From positions 1 through 64,000 of the forward strand of contig JAPOXW010000030.1 of the NCBI GenBank assembly GCA_026706895.1: a stretch of 64,000 nt of DNA, read 5' to 3'. The position numbers and the translations under genes were made by a program. The notes below the pieces were generated by a model. That model worked only from the letters and a program-made list of their open reading frames with translations. It was not told the origin of the DNA and made no database searches. Below, piece after piece: positions 1-9,190 of this stretch (the stretch's first letter is position 1; every line of letters begins with the position of its first letter). The DNA is from Gammaproteobacteria bacterium (GTDB lineage: Bacteria > Pseudomonadota > Gammaproteobacteria > Poriferisulfidales > Poriferisulfidaceae).

Positions 1-54
1 CGCGAAGGCGGGCGCACGGTCGGCGCCGGCGTCGTCACCAAGATCTCCAAGTAA
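1..54 (+). CDS. tuf: Elongation factor Tu, C-terminal end (partial)
   Basis: Only the last 17 codons are in the window, ending at TAA 52-54. They read REGGRTVGAGVVTKISK, the invariant end of domain III of EF-Tu, the GTPase that delivers aminoacyl-tRNA to the ribosome. Its position just before rpsJ matches the end of the str operon (rpsL-rpsG-fusA-tuf) in gammaproteobacteria. The 39-nt gap to rpsJ holds no obvious terminator, so read-through into the S10 operon is possible. Confidence 0.95.
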   Translation, partial: REGGRTVGAGVVTKISK

Positions 55-93
55 CGCTGACACATTTCGAATAACCGCAGACTGAATCGAACC

Positions 94-486
94 ATGGCCG
101 CTCCGAAGAAGAAAGCCCGCCAACCGAAAACGGAAACTGCGGTCTCCGAAGCGGTTTCGGCTGCACCGAAGAAAGGGAAGGGCCGCTACAGCAGCTTGCG
201 GCTGCGGCTGAAAGCATTCGATCACCGGCTGGTGGATCAGTCGGCAAAAGAGATCGTCGAGACGGCGCGGCGCACCGGGGCCCAGGTGCACGGGCCGATC
301 CCGCTGCCGACCCGGATGGAGCGATTTACCGTGCTGATTTCTCCGCACGTCGACAAGGATGCGCGCGACCAGTACGAGATCCGCACCCACAAACGCATGA
401 TCGACATCATCAACCCTTCCGAGAAGACGGTGGACGCGTTGATGAAGCTGGACCTGCCTGCCGGCATCAATGTCCAGCTCAAGTAA
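94..486 (+). CDS. rpsJ: 30S ribosomal protein S10, with N-terminal extension
   Basis: S10 sits in the head of the 30S subunit and, as NusE, joins antitermination complexes. The S10 core starts near residue 31 and includes the conserved stretches [15 protein letters not shown] and [10 protein letters not shown]. The protein has 130 residues, whereas the family is usually about 103. The extra N-terminal 30 residues are Lys/Ala-rich and low in complexity. No good start codon lies at the usual position, so the extension appears to be translated. First gene of the S10 operon, 12 nt before rplC. Confidence 0.97.
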   Translation: MAAPKKKARQPKTETAVSEAVSAAPKKGKGRYSSLRLRLKAFDHRLVDQSAKEIVETARRTGAQVHGPIPLPTRMERFTVLISPHVDKDARDQYEIRTHKRMIDIINPSEKTVDALMKLDLPAGINVQLK

Positions 487-498
487 GGGGACGGAATC

Positions 499-1128
499 AT
501 GAGCCTCGGCATCATCGGAACCAAGATCGGCATGACGCGGCTGTTTCGCGACAGCGGCGAGTCCGTGCCGGTGACGCTGGTTTCGGTGGACGCCAACCGG
601 GTGGTGCGCGTGAAGACCGGGGAATCGGACGGCTATGCGGCCGTGCAGATGAGCTACGGCACCCGTCCGGCGAAATGGATGCGCCGTCCGCTGGCGGGCG
701 AGATCAAGCAGATTGGGTTGGAGACCGCCCGCGGCCTGAAGGAATTCAGGGTCGAGGCGGACGAGGAACTTCCGGAAGTCGGCGCCGAAGTGGGCGCGGA
801 CCTGTTCGAAGTCGGCCAGAAGGTCAACGTCAGCGGCACCACGATCGGCAAGGGTTTCGCCGGCACGATCAAGCGGCACAACTTCCGCGGCCAGGATCGT
901 TCGCACGGCAATTCGTTGTCGCACCGGGTGATGGGTGCGACTGGACAGTGCCAGTTCCCGGGGCGCGTGTTCAAGGGCAAGAAGATGCCCGGGCGCATGG
1001 GCGGCAAGCAGGTCACCCAGCGCAACCTGGAAGTGGTCCAGGTCAACAGCGAAGAGCAACTGCTTTGGATTCGCGGCGCGGTTCCGGGCACCACCGGCGG
1101 ACGGGTGATTGTCCGTCCGGCGCGGTGA
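499..1128 (+). CDS. rplC: 50S ribosomal protein L3
   Basis: L3 binds near the 3' end of 23S rRNA and helps start 50S assembly. At 209 residues it has the usual length. The N-terminus ([14 protein letters not shown]) and the central [17 protein letters not shown] and SHGNSLSHR segments are family signatures. The last contains the Gln/Gly loop that points to the peptidyl-transferase centre. Second gene of the S10 operon. Confidence 0.97.
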   Translation: MSLGIIGTKIGMTRLFRDSGESVPVTLVSVDANRVVRVKTGESDGYAAVQMSYGTRPAKWMRRPLAGEIKQIGLETARGLKEFRVEADEELPEVGAEVGADLFEVGQKVNVSGTTIGKGFAGTIKRHNFRGQDRSHGNSLSHRVMGATGQCQFPGRVFKGKKMPGRMGGKQVTQRNLEVVQVNSEEQLLWIRGAVPGTTGGRVIVRPAR

Positions 1129-1138
1129 GGGAATGGAC

Positions 1139-1756
1139 ATGGAACTGAAGACCCGCGATACCCAGGCTGCCGTGACCGTCGCAGACGAGTGCTTTGACGT
1201 GGCATTTCACGAAGCGCTGGTCCACCAGGCAGTGGTGACCTACGCGCAGCGGGGTCGCCAGGGGACATCCGCGCAGAAGAATCGTGCTGCGGTCCGTGGC
1301 GGCGGCGCCAAGCCCTGGCGCCAGAAAGGCACCGGGCGAGCCCGGGCCGGAAGCATCCGCTCGCCGATCTGGCGTGGCGGAGGTGTGACGCACCCGGCGA
1401 CCAATCGCACGTACAACGCCAAGCTGAACAAGAAGATGTACCGCCACGCGATGCGTTCGATCTTCTCCGAACTGTTGCGTCAGGAGCGCCTGCACGTCGT
1501 GGAATCGTTCGATCTGCCGGAGCCGAAGACCCGGCTCGCTCGCGAGAAGCTTGAAGAGCTCGGCCTGACCAGCGTCCTGATCCTGGTCGAGCGCATGGAG
1601 CCAAACGTATTCCTGGCCGTACGCAACCTTCCGAATTACGATGCCTGCGAAGTGAACGCAGTGGATCCGGTATCGCTGCTGCGATACGAACATGTACTGG
1701 TGACCCGGTCGGCGCTGAGCCTTCTGGAGCAACGTTTGGGGGGTGCGGCGTCATGA
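1139..1756 (+). CDS. rplD: 50S ribosomal protein L4
   Basis: L4 lines the peptide exit tunnel and in enterobacteria represses its own S10 operon. The tunnel loop (KPWRQKGTGRARAGSIRSPIWRGGG) is intact. I place the start at ATG 1139 (MELKTRD) rather than the in-frame ATG at 1133, because GTGAGGG lies about 8 nt upstream and the family begins MEL. Length 205 residues. The stop overlaps rplW by 4 nt (ATGA), suggesting translational coupling. Confidence 0.96.
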   Translation: MELKTRDTQAAVTVADECFDVAFHEALVHQAVVTYAQRGRQGTSAQKNRAAVRGGGAKPWRQKGTGRARAGSIRSPIWRGGGVTHPATNRTYNAKLNKKMYRHAMRSIFSELLRQERLHVVESFDLPEPKTRLAREKLEELGLTSVLILVERMEPNVFLAVRNLPNYDACEVNAVDPVSLLRYEHVLVTRSALSLLEQRLGGAAS

Positions 1757-2217
1757 GCATGTTCGGAAAGATCAAGGGCCTCTTCAAGGGCAAGCCGAAG
1801 GAGGCGCCCGCCGAGGAAATCGAGAAAGTCGAGAAGCCGGAGGCTGAGGACAAGCCGGCTGCGGCGAAGAAAGTCGCGGCTGCTCCGGCGAAGCCGGCCA
1901 AGCCGAAACCTGCCCCGGTCGTCGCCAAGAAGCCCAGCGAAGAACGCCTGAGCCGGGTGATCCTGGGTGCCCGGATGTCCGAGAAATCAGTGCGTCTGGC
2001 AGAAAACGAGCAGCATGTCTTCGAGGTGCTGAAGGATGCAACCCGCGATGAAGTCAAGCATGCAGTCGAGACGATGTTCGACGTAAAGGTTGACGGAGTG
2101 CGGATGGCCAACGTTCGTGGCAAGGTCAAGCGCCAGGGCCGCCGCAGTGACTGGAGCAAGGCCTATGTGCGGCTTGCGCCCGGGCAGACCATCGAAGGCG
2201 CGGAGATTGGGGCATGA
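1753..2217 (+). CDS. rplW: 50S ribosomal protein L23, with long N-terminal extension
   Basis: L23 lies at the exit of the peptide tunnel and docks trigger factor and SRP. The L23 core begins near residue 62 ([18 protein letters not shown]) and ends with [17 protein letters not shown]. About 60 extra residues precede it: a short basic amphipathic start ([12 protein letters not shown]) and then a Lys/Ala/Pro/Glu-rich tail. The protein has 154 residues against about 100 for the family. The start overlaps the rplD stop. An alternative ATG at 1759 would change little. Confidence 0.95.
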   Translation: MSMFGKIKGLFKGKPKEAPAEEIEKVEKPEAEDKPAAAKKVAAAPAKPAKPKPAPVVAKKPSEERLSRVILGARMSEKSVRLAENEQHVFEVLKDATRDEVKHAVETMFDVKVDGVRMANVRGKVKRQGRRSDWSKAYVRLAPGQTIEGAEIGA

Positions 2218-3047
2218 CCGTCGTCAAGGCTCGCCCGACTTCTCCCGGCCGCCGGTTCCGCGCCAGCGTCCGCACGCCGGATTTGCATCGCGGCAAGCCG
2301 CATCGGGCACTGGTTTCAGGCCAGTCGAAGACGGGGGGGCGCAACAACCAGGGGCGCATCACCACCCGCCACATCGGCGGTGGCCACAAGCAGCTCTACC
2401 GGACGATTGATTTTCGTCGCAACAAGGACGATATCCCGGCCCGGGTGGAACGGATCGAATACGACCCGAACCGCAGTTCGCACATTGCCCTGCTGCTGTA
2501 TGCGGACGGGGAGCGGCGGTACATCATTGCTGCCGAGGGCTTGAAGGCGGGGATGGAAGTGATGTCCGGCGACAAGGCGCCGATCTCCCCGGGCAACTGC
2601 CTGCCCTTGCGGAACATGCCGGTCGGCATCATGGTGCACTGCGTGGAACTGCGTCCCGGCGGCGGCGCACGCCTGGCGCGCAGCGCAGGCACGTACGTCC
2701 AACTGCTAGCCCGTGAAGGCGCTTACGCCACGCTGCGGCTGCGTTCCGGTGAGATGCGCAAGGTGCTGAGCGAGTGCCGCGCGGCAGTCGGCGAAGTGGG
2801 CAATGCGGAACATTCCCTGGCCAAGCTCGGCAAGGCCGGCGCGAAGCGCTGGCGCGGGGTGCGCCCGACGGTGCGCGGCGTGGCCATGAATCCGGTCGAT
2901 CACCCGCACGGCGGCGGCGAAGGCAAGACCTCCGGCGGCCGCCACCCGGTCACCCCTTGGGGCGTGCCGACCAAAGGACACAAGACCCGACACAACAAGC
3001 GGACCAATTACCTGATTGTCCGCCGCCGCCACAAGAAACAACGGTGA
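2214..3047 (+). CDS. rplB: 50S ribosomal protein L2
   Basis: L2 is a primary 23S rRNA-binding protein needed for subunit association and peptidyl transfer. At 277 residues it has normal length. The C-terminal [17 protein letters not shown] segment contains the conserved His of the catalytic-centre loop. It overlaps rplW by 4 nt. Confidence 0.97.
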   Translation: MTVVKARPTSPGRRFRASVRTPDLHRGKPHRALVSGQSKTGGRNNQGRITTRHIGGGHKQLYRTIDFRRNKDDIPARVERIEYDPNRSSHIALLLYADGERRYIIAAEGLKAGMEVMSGDKAPISPGNCLPLRNMPVGIMVHCVELRPGGGARLARSAGTYVQLLAREGAYATLRLRSGEMRKVLSECRAAVGEVGNAEHSLAKLGKAGAKRWRGVRPTVRGVAMNPVDHPHGGGEGKTSGGRHPVTPWGVPTKGHKTRHNKRTNYLIVRRRHKKQR

Positions 3048-3051
3048 TGCC

Positions 3052-3327
3052 ATGCCACGTTCACTGAAGAAAGGCCCGTTCGTCGACCATCACCTGATGG
3101 CCAAGGTGCGCGAGGCCGTCGAGAACAACGACCGCCGCCAGATCAAGACCTGGTCGCGGCGTTCCATGATTGTGCCGGAGATGGTCGGGCTGACCCTGGC
3201 CGTGCACGACGGCCGCCGGCATGTCCCGGTGCTGGTCAACGAGAACATGGTGGGACACAAGCTCGGCGAATTCGCGCTGACGCGCACGTTCCGGCAACAT
3301 GCGGGCGATCGCAAGGCGAAGGCCTGA
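3052..3327 (+). CDS. rpsS: 30S ribosomal protein S19
   Basis: S19 is in the 30S head and contacts the A-site finger and S13. The start at ATG 3052 gives [15 protein letters not shown], the family N-terminus. A longer reading frame from 3016 lies inside rplB and is not credible. Length 91 residues. It shares one base with the rplV start (TGATG). Confidence 0.97.
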   Translation: MPRSLKKGPFVDHHLMAKVREAVENNDRRQIKTWSRRSMIVPEMVGLTLAVHDGRRHVPVLVNENMVGHKLGEFALTRTFRQHAGDRKAKA

Positions 3328-3665
3328 TGGAAACGCGCTGCGTCTCCCGCTATCAGCGCATCAGCCCGCGCAAGTGCCGGCTGGTGGCCAACCAGGTGCG
3401 TAGCCTGCCGGTCGGGGAAGCCTTGGAAATCCTGCGCTTCTCGCCACACAAGGCGGCGCAGTTGATGCGCAAGACCATGGAGTCGGCGTTGGCCAACGCG
3501 GAGCACAATCACGGCGCGGACATCGACCTGCTGCGGGTGAGCCGCGTGACGGTCGATGAAGGGCCGGTATTCAAGCGCTTCCGCCCGCGCGCCCGGGGCC
3601 GGGTCGGAAAGATCCTGAAGCGCACCAGCCACATCACGGTCGTGCTGAGCGACGCGGAGGAGTAA
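3327..3665 (+). CDS. rplV: 50S ribosomal protein L22
   Basis: L22 reaches with a long hairpin to the narrowest point of the peptide tunnel, the region affected in macrolide resistance. The [15 protein letters not shown] and [21 protein letters not shown] segments are typical. Length 112 residues. It starts within the rpsS stop codon and is followed 2 nt later by rpsC. Confidence 0.96.
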   Translation: METRCVSRYQRISPRKCRLVANQVRSLPVGEALEILRFSPHKAAQLMRKTMESALANAEHNHGADIDLLRVSRVTVDEGPVFKRFRPRARGRVGKILKRTSHITVVLSDAEE

Positions 3666-3667
3666 GC

Positions 3668-4327
3668 ATGGGACAGAAAGTCAACCCGATCGGATTCCGC
3701 CTCGGCATCATGACCGACTGGAACTCGAACTGGTACGCGGAGGGCACCGAATACCGCGACCAGCTCAACAACGACCTCATGGTTCGCGATTTCCTGCGCC
3801 ACAAGCTGGCGCAGGCTTCGGTCAGCCGTATCCGGATCGAGCGGCGCAACGACACGGCCGAGATCACCATCCATACGGCCCGTCCCGGAATCGTGATCGG
3901 CAAGAAGGGCAACGATATTGAGATCCTGCGCCGCGAAGTTGCGCAGATGATGGGTCTGGCTCTCGGCACGGTCAAGATCAACATCGATGAGATTCACAAC
4001 CCGGAAGTGGATGCCCACCTGGTGGCCGAGAGTGTCGCCCAGCAGTTGGAAGGGCGCATCATGTACCGGCGCGCCATGAAGCGGGCCGTGCAGAACGCCA
4101 TGCGGCTTGGCGTTCAGGGAATCAAGTTGAACGTGGCCGGGCGTCTCAATGGCGCCGAGATCGCGCGCAGCGAATGGTGCCGCGAAGGCCGGGTTCCGTT
4201 GCATACCCTGCGCGCGGACATTGATTACGGATTCGCCGAGGCGCGGACCACCTACGGCATTATCGGTGTCAAGGCCTGGATCTTCAACGGCGAGATCGGC
4301 GGGCCGGACGGGTCGCTCGGCAAGTAA
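3668..4327 (+). CDS. rpsC: 30S ribosomal protein S3
   Basis: S3 lines the mRNA entry channel and contributes to helicase activity. It starts [13 protein letters not shown] and has a KH domain with the GKKG motif ([11 protein letters not shown]), then the C-terminal [14 protein letters not shown] segment. Length 219 residues, slightly shorter than the 233 of E. coli because the C-terminal tail is reduced. Confidence 0.97.
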   Translation: MGQKVNPIGFRLGIMTDWNSNWYAEGTEYRDQLNNDLMVRDFLRHKLAQASVSRIRIERRNDTAEITIHTARPGIVIGKKGNDIEILRREVAQMMGLALGTVKINIDEIHNPEVDAHLVAESVAQQLEGRIMYRRAMKRAVQNAMRLGVQGIKLNVAGRLNGAEIARSEWCREGRVPLHTLRADIDYGFAEARTTYGIIGVKAWIFNGEIGGPDGSLGK

Positions 4328-4342
4328 CGGAGACCGCCCGCC

Positions 4343-4756
4343 ATGATGCAACCCAAGCGCACCCGCTATCGCAAGCAGCAGAAAGGCCGCAACCGGGGCC
4401 TGTCGCAGCGTGGGAGCAAGGTCAGCTTCGGTGAGTACGGCCTGAAGGCGACCACGGGAGGGCGCCTGACTGCCCGCCAGATCGAGGCGGCTCGGCGGGC
4501 CATGACCCGTCACATCCGGCGCGGCGGCAAGATCTGGATCCGGGTGTTCCCGGATGTTCCGGTGACCAAGAAGCCGCTGGAGTCGCGTCAGGGCAAGGGC
4601 AAGGGCAACGTCGAGTACTGGGTTGCCAAGATCCAGCCGGGTCGCATGCTTTACGAAATCGAAGGCGTTCAGGAAGACCTGGCGCGCGAGGCGTTTCGCC
4701 GCGCTGCCGCCAAGCTTCCGGTCCAGACCACCTTCGCGCACCGGACGTTGGCCTGA
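4343..4756 (+). CDS. rplP: 50S ribosomal protein L16
   Basis: L16 organises the A site and the 5S rRNA region of the 50S subunit. It begins [19 protein letters not shown] and has the conserved Arg/Gly motif ending in [20 protein letters not shown]. The arginine that YcfD-type oxygenases hydroxylate in E. coli lies in this motif. Length 137 residues. It shares one base with rpmC. Confidence 0.97.
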   Translation: MMQPKRTRYRKQQKGRNRGLSQRGSKVSFGEYGLKATTGGRLTARQIEAARRAMTRHIRRGGKIWIRVFPDVPVTKKPLESRQGKGKGNVEYWVAKIQPGRMLYEIEGVQEDLAREAFRRAAAKLPVQTTFAHRTLA

Positions 4757-4956
4757 TGGATATGCAGGCCCTGCGCGCGAAAGATGACGCGGAGCTGCGT
4801 GCCGAATTGTTGCGTCTTCGGCGCAGCGAGTTCGAGATGCGGATGCAAGTGCGCATCGGGCAGATGGCGCGCAACCATGCCTTCCAGGAGACGCGTCGCG
4901 ACATCGCCCGGATCAAGACATTGATGACGGAACGTCGTCGGGGAGAGAAGAAATGA
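4756..4956 (+). CDS. rpmC: 50S ribosomal protein L29
   Basis: L29 is a small two-helix protein next to L23 at the tunnel exit. The helical hairpin ([13 protein letters not shown], then [16 protein letters not shown]) fits the family. Length 66 residues. It overlaps rpsQ by 4 nt. Confidence 0.95.
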   Translation: MDMQALRAKDDAELRAELLRLRRSEFEMRMQVRIGQMARNHAFQETRRDIARIKTLMTERRRGEKK

Positions 4957-5216
4957 GCGAGAAGATCCGCTCCGTGATCGGCCAGGTGGTCAGTGACCGC
5001 ATGGACAAGACTGCGTCGGTCGAGGTGGTGCGTCAGCTCCGCCATCCCCTGTACGGCAAGTACATTCGCCGGTCGACCAAGATCCTGGTGCACGACGAGG
5101 AGAACCAGGCGCACGTCGGCGACCGCGTGCGGATTCGCGAGTGCCGCCCGCACTCCAAGCACAAGGCCTGGGAACTGGTCGAGGTCCTTAAGGCGGCAAC
5201 GGAGGGAAGCTCGTGA
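4953..5216 (+). CDS. rpsQ: 30S ribosomal protein S17
   Basis: S17 is a primary 16S rRNA-binding OB-fold protein of the 30S body. Recognised by [16 protein letters not shown], the [14 protein letters not shown] loop and [19 protein letters not shown]. Length 87 residues. It closes the S10 operon and overlaps the GTG start of rplN by 4 nt. Confidence 0.97.
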   Translation: MSEKIRSVIGQVVSDRMDKTASVEVVRQLRHPLYGKYIRRSTKILVHDEENQAHVGDRVRIRECRPHSKHKAWELVEVLKAATEGSS

Positions 5217-5581
5217 TCCAGGTCGAGACCATGCTCGATGCGGCCGACAACAGCGGCGCGCGCAAGGTGCAGTGCATCAAGGTACTCGGCGGGTCGCGTC
5301 GACGCTATGCGCACATTGGCGACGTGATCAAGGTCAGCGTCAAGGATGCGATCCCGCGCGGCAAGGTGCGCAAGGGCGAAGTGCTGAACGCGGTGGTAGT
5401 GCGCACGGCACACGGCGTCCGCCGCGGCGACGGTTCGTTGATCCGTTTCGACCGCAATGCTGCCGTGTTGCTGAACAACCAGATGCAGCCGATCGGCACG
5501 CGCGTGTTCGGCCCGGTCACCCGGGAACTGCGTTCAGAGAAATTCATGAAGATCATTTCACTGGCACCGGAGGTGCTGTGA
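5213..5581 (+). CDS. rplN: 50S ribosomal protein L14
   Basis: L14 contacts the 30S subunit and is the docking site of the silencing factor RsfS, which is encoded in this window at 30211-30558. The start is GTG at 5213 with GGAGG 7-8 nt upstream and gives [19 protein letters not shown], the family N-terminus. Length 122 residues. First gene of the spc block. The 4-nt overlap with rpsQ suggests the S10 and spc blocks are joined. Confidence 0.97.
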   Translation: MIQVETMLDAADNSGARKVQCIKVLGGSRRRYAHIGDVIKVSVKDAIPRGKVRKGEVLNAVVVRTAHGVRRGDGSLIRFDRNAAVLLNNQMQPIGTRVFGPVTRELRSEKFMKIISLAPEVL

Positions 5582-5587
5582 GGAATC

Positions 5588-5905
5588 ATGAACAGGATCC
5601 GAAAAGGCGACACGGTCGTGGTCATGGTTGGCAAGGATCGGGGGCGGCAGGGTACGGTCCTGCGTATGCTGTCGGGCAACCGGGTCGTGGTGGAAGGCCT
5701 GAACCTGGTGAAGCGGCACACCAAGCCGAATCCGCAGGCCGGCCTGCAGGGCGGCATTGTCGAGCGCGAAGCGCCGCTGGACCTCTCCAACGTGCAGATC
5801 TACAACCCGACCACCCAGCGTCCGGACCGGGTCGGTTTCCGCAGCCTGGAAGACGGGCGCAAGGTTCGCTTCTTCAAATCCAACAAGGAAGTCATCGACA
5901 TCTGA
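5588..5905 (+). CDS. rplX: 50S ribosomal protein L24
   Basis: L24 starts 50S assembly by binding the 5' domain of 23S rRNA. The KOW motif is clear ([19 protein letters not shown]), followed by the [14 protein letters not shown] segment. Length 105 residues. Confidence 0.97.
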   Translation: MNRIRKGDTVVVMVGKDRGRQGTVLRMLSGNRVVVEGLNLVKRHTKPNPQAGLQGGIVEREAPLDLSNVQIYNPTTQRPDRVGFRSLEDGRKVRFFKSNKEVIDI

Positions 5906-5912
5906 GGTTGCC

Positions 5913-6452
5913 ATGGCCCGTCTGAAGCAGCAATACCTGGAAGAGATTCGTCCCCAGTTGAAGGAAGAACTTGGGGTGAACAGCCCGATGGCCGTTCCCC
6001 GGATCGAGAAGATCACCCTGAACATGGGATTGGGCGCGAGTGCGCGCGACAAGAAGACCATTCAGAATGCGCTGGACGACCTGAAGCGCATCACCAGCCA
6101 GACGCCGGTGGTGACCCGGGCGCGCAAGTCGGTGGCCGGATTCTCCATCCGAGACGGTTGGCCGGTCGGCTGCCGGGTCACGTTGCGCCGGACCCTGATG
6201 TACGAGTTCCTGGATCGGTTGATCAACATCGTGATTCCCCGGATGCGCGATTTTCGCGGATTGCCGGTGCGTTCCTTCGATGGGCGCGGCAATTACAGCA
6301 TGGGCATCCCCGAGCAGATCGTCTTCCCCGAGATCGACTACGACACGATCGACCAGATGCGAGGACTGGACGTGACCATTACCACCAATGCGCGCAATGA
6401 CGCCCAGGCCGAGGCCCTGTTGCGCGCGTTCAAATTTCCCCTGCGGAGTTGA
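5913..6452 (+). CDS. rplE: 50S ribosomal protein L5
   Basis: L5 binds 5S rRNA and touches P-site tRNA. The start at ATG 5913 ([14 protein letters not shown]) follows rplX by 7 nt. A longer frame from 5757 lies within rplX. The core has [13 protein letters not shown], the [15 protein letters not shown] loop and the conserved end [14 protein letters not shown]-like residues. Length 179 residues. Confidence 0.97.
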   Translation: MARLKQQYLEEIRPQLKEELGVNSPMAVPRIEKITLNMGLGASARDKKTIQNALDDLKRITSQTPVVTRARKSVAGFSIRDGWPVGCRVTLRRTLMYEFLDRLINIVIPRMRDFRGLPVRSFDGRGNYSMGIPEQIVFPEIDYDTIDQMRGLDVTITTNARNDAQAEALLRAFKFPLRS

Positions 6453-6455
6453 AGC

Positions 6456-6761
6456 ATGGCCAAAGTCAGCATGATTCAGAGAGACCGCCGGCGCCAGCGC
6501 TTGGTGCGCAGTTATGTCAAGCGTCGTGCTGCCGCGCGTGCCATTATCAAGGACCCGAGCAGCACGCTGGAGCAGCGTCTGGCCGCCCAGGAGACGCTGC
6601 AGAAGATGCCGCGGGACTCCTCGCCGATTCGCCTGCGCAACCGGTGCAGCATCACCGGTCGGCCACGGGGCTATTACCGCCGCTTCGGCCTGGGGCGCAA
6701 CAAACTCCGCGAGGCCGCCATGCGCGGCGACATCCCGGGCCTGACCAAGGCCAGTTGGTGA
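6456..6761 (+). CDS. rpsN: 30S ribosomal protein S14 (zinc-free type)
   Basis: S14 is in the 30S head. This is the long form without zinc: 101 residues and the C-terminal signature [19 protein letters not shown], with a single Cys instead of the two CxxC pairs of the zinc form. It therefore would not need a zinc-independent spare copy. Confidence 0.97.
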   Translation: MAKVSMIQRDRRRQRLVRSYVKRRAAARAIIKDPSSTLEQRLAAQETLQKMPRDSSPIRLRNRCSITGRPRGYYRRFGLGRNKLREAAMRGDIPGLTKASW

Positions 6762-6771
6762 GGACAGTGCC

Positions 6772-7167
6772 ATGAGCATGCAAGATCCGATCGCCGATAT
6801 GCTGACCCGCATCCGTAATGCCCAACAGGCTCGGCATGAGACGGTAGAAATGGAATATTCGAAGCACCGCGAGTCAGTCGTCCGGGTGCTGCGCGACGAG
6901 GGCTACCTCAGCGGTTACGAGGTCGAGGAGGGCCAGCCTTGCAACATCCTTCGGATCACCTTGAAGTACCACGAGGAAAAGCCGGTGATCGACCGTCTGC
7001 GCCGAGTCAGCCGTCCTGGCTTGAGAGTCTATCGTGGTGCGCGTGATTTGCCGTGGATCCGTGGGGGTCTCGGCATCGCGGTGGTGTCGACTTCGCACGG
7101 CGTCATGACCGACCATGAGGCCCGAAAGGGTGGACATGGCGGCGAGATCCTCTGTACCGTGGAGTAA
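6772..7167 (+). CDS. rpsH: 30S ribosomal protein S8
   Basis: S8 is a primary 16S rRNA binder and in E. coli the translational repressor of the spc operon. The N-terminal DPIADMLTRIRNAQ and C-terminal GIAVVSTSHGVMTDHEAR are diagnostic. Length 131 residues. I did not confirm a repressor site in the rplE leader. Confidence 0.97.
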   Translation: MSMQDPIADMLTRIRNAQQARHETVEMEYSKHRESVVRVLRDEGYLSGYEVEEGQPCNILRITLKYHEEKPVIDRLRRVSRPGLRVYRGARDLPWIRGGLGIAVVSTSHGVMTDHEARKGGHGGEILCTVE

Positions 7168-7170
7168 ACG

Positions 7171-7695
7171 ATGTCGCGTATTGCCAGCCGCCCCATTCCA
7201 CTGCCGGACAAGGTCGAATTCTCCTTGGCCGACCGGCAGGTAACGGTCAAGGGGCCGAAGGGAGAACTTTCGCTGCAGCTGGCGGACCCGGTCAGCGTGC
7301 GCGAAGAGGACCGCGTGGTGTACTTCGATGCGCCTCCGGAAGCGTCCGCGTTGGCGGGGACGATGAATTCCCTGTTGACGAACAACATCAAGGGCGTCCA
7401 GGAAGGCTACTCGAAGAAGCTGGAGCTGGTTGGCGTCGGTTATCGGGCACAGATGCGGGGGCAGGCCCTGAACCTGAATCTTGGTTTTTCGCACCAGATC
7501 AATTACACCGCTCCCGAGGGCGTGACTCTGCAGACTCCCAGCCAGACCGAAGTGGTGGTGTCTGGGATCGACAAGCAGAAAGTCGGCCAGGTGGCAGCGG
7601 AAATTCGCGCCTACCGGCCGCCGGAACCATACAAGGGCAAGGGCGTGCGTTACAGTGACGAACGGGTGCTGCGAAAGGAGGCGAAGAAGAAATGA
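7171..7695 (+). CDS. rplF: 50S ribosomal protein L6
   Basis: L6 sits near the factor-binding site of the 50S subunit. Two related domains are visible. The C-terminal motif PPEPYKGKGVRYSDE is the family signature. Length 174 residues. It overlaps rplR by 4 nt. Confidence 0.97.
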   Translation: MSRIASRPIPLPDKVEFSLADRQVTVKGPKGELSLQLADPVSVREEDRVVYFDAPPEASALAGTMNSLLTNNIKGVQEGYSKKLELVGVGYRAQMRGQALNLNLGFSHQINYTAPEGVTLQTPSQTEVVVSGIDKQKVGQVAAEIRAYRPPEPYKGKGVRYSDERVLRKEAKKK

Positions 7696-8048
7696 GCCGT
7701 CTCGACCAAGTTCGCGGCCGACGGATGCGCCGGGTCCGCACCCGGCTGGAGGATTCCAGCCGGCACCGGATGACCGTGCACCGCACCGAGCGGCACGTGT
7801 ATGCCCAGGTGCTCAGCCCGGATGGTGCTCAGGTGATTGCCCAGGCATCGACCCTGAGTCCGGAGTTGTGCAAAAAGCTCAAAGCCACCGGCAACTGCGA
7901 AGCAGCAGGACAGGTCGGGCGCATGGTGGCGGAACGGGCGCTCAAGGCGAAGGTGGAAGAGGTCTGGTTCGACCGCGGACGATTCCGCTATCACGGCCGC
8001 GTGCGCGCGCTGGCGGAAGCCGCGCGGGAAGCGGGGATCAAGTTCTGA
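7692..8048 (+). CDS. rplR: 50S ribosomal protein L18
   Basis: L18 binds 5S rRNA with L5 and L25. It has a basic N-terminus ([12 protein letters not shown]), then the [16 protein letters not shown] strand region and the end [26 protein letters not shown]. Length 118 residues. Confidence 0.97.
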   Translation: MSRLDQVRGRRMRRVRTRLEDSSRHRMTVHRTERHVYAQVLSPDGAQVIAQASTLSPELCKKLKATGNCEAAGQVGRMVAERALKAKVEEVWFDRGRFRYHGRVRALAEAAREAGIKF

Positions 8049-8058
8049 GGAGATAAGA

Positions 8059-8589
8059 ATGGCGACGAATCTTGAAGTTCTGCAAGGCAGCGAAGAGCTG
8101 GTCGAGAAAATGGTCGCGGTCAACCGCGTAGCCAAGGTCGTCAAGGGCGGCCGGCAGTTCGGCTTCACCGCGCTGACCGTGGTCGGCGACCGCAACGGCC
8201 GCGTCGGAGTCGGTTACGGCAAAGCGCGCGAGGTGCCGCTGGCCATCCAGAAGAGCATGGAGAAGGCGCGACGGTCCATGGTCACGGTGCCACTTCGCGA
8301 TGGCACTCTGTATTATCCGGTCACCGGCACGCACGGCGCGGCGCGGGTCTACATGCAACCCGCCTCCGAAGGTACCGGGATCATCGCCGGCGGACCCATG
8401 CGCGCCGTCTTCGAGGTGCTTGGCGTCCACAACGTGCTGGCCAAGTGCATCGGCTCGCGCAATCCGATCAACACCGTCTACGCGACCCTCAAGGGGTTGC
8501 AGTCCATCCAGTCGCCGGAACAAGTGGCCGATAAACTCGGCAAGCCGGCGGCCGAAATGAAGGAGCGCATGCAATGGCAAAAAGCCTGA
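8059..8589 (+). CDS. rpsE: 30S ribosomal protein S5
   Basis: S5 affects decoding fidelity. The double-stranded RNA-binding fold includes the [19 protein letters not shown] loop, where spectinomycin-resistance changes occur in other species, and [14 protein letters not shown]. Length 176 residues. It overlaps rpmD by 16 nt in another frame. Confidence 0.97.
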   Translation: MATNLEVLQGSEELVEKMVAVNRVAKVVKGGRQFGFTALTVVGDRNGRVGVGYGKAREVPLAIQKSMEKARRSMVTVPLRDGTLYYPVTGTHGAARVYMQPASEGTGIIAGGPMRAVFEVLGVHNVLAKCIGSRNPINTVYATLKGLQSIQSPEQVADKLGKPAAEMKERMQWQKA

Positions 8590-8756
8590 AGGTCACCCTG
8601 GTGAAGAGCCTGATCGGCCGCTTGCCGGATCACCGGGCCTGCGTGCGCGGCCTAGGCCTGCGCCGCCTGCACCAGACCGTCGAAGTGCAGGATACGCCGC
8701 AGAACCGCGGCATGGTGCGCAAGGTCGACTACCTGCTTGAAGTGGAGGAGAGCTAA
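8574..8756 (+). CDS. rpmD: 50S ribosomal protein L30
   Basis: Small 60-residue 50S protein with the [31 protein letters not shown] core typical of bacterial L30. The ATG lies inside the end of rpsE, 16 nt before its stop. The stop shares one base with the rplO start (TAATG). Confidence 0.96.
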   Translation: MAKSLKVTLVKSLIGRLPDHRACVRGLGLRRLHQTVEVQDTPQNRGMVRKVDYLLEVEES

Positions 8757-9187
8757 TGCGCCTCAACACCCTGACGCCGCCGTCCGGCAGCCGCCGCCCG
8801 CGCAAACGCGTGGGGCGCGGCATCGGCAGCGGGATCGGCAAGACCGCGGGACGAGGCCACAAGGGCCAGAAGTCGCGCTCCGGAGGCTATCACAAGACTG
8901 GCTTCGAGGGCGGGCAGATGCCCCTGCAGCGCCGCTTGCCCAAATCCGGCTTCCGCTCGCATCGGCCACTGTGTGCCGAGGTGGGTACCGGCCGCCTGGA
9001 GAGCCTGGACGAGCCGACCGTGACGCTGGACTCCCTGCGCAGCGCCGGGCTGGTGCCGGGCCACGCGGTGCGCGCGAAGATCATGCTGCGCGGTGAATTG
9101 ACCCGGGCGTACGCCGTACAGGGGGTCGCGGTGACCCGCGGTGCGCGCGCAGCCATCGAAGCGGCCGGCGGAGAGATCCAGGAGTAA
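8756..9187 (+). CDS. rplO: 50S ribosomal protein L15
   Basis: L15 is a late 50S assembly protein. The basic, Gly-rich N-terminus ([29 protein letters not shown]) threads into 23S rRNA. A globular end follows ([18 protein letters not shown]). Length 143 residues. Confidence 0.97.
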   Translation: MRLNTLTPPSGSRRPRKRVGRGIGSGIGKTAGRGHKGQKSRSGGYHKTGFEGGQMPLQRRLPKSGFRSHRPLCAEVGTGRLESLDEPTVTLDSLRSAGLVPGHAVRAKIMLRGELTRAYAVQGVAVTRGARAAIEAAGGEIQE

Positions 9188-9190
9188 ACC

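Noticed and set aside
654-2159. 501-residue minus-strand frame opposite rplC-rplW
   Set aside because: Antisense to three certain ribosomal genes; a GC-rich shadow frame without family resemblance.
3509-4741. 410-residue minus-strand frame opposite rplV-rplP
   Set aside because: Antisense shadow of conserved ribosomal genes.
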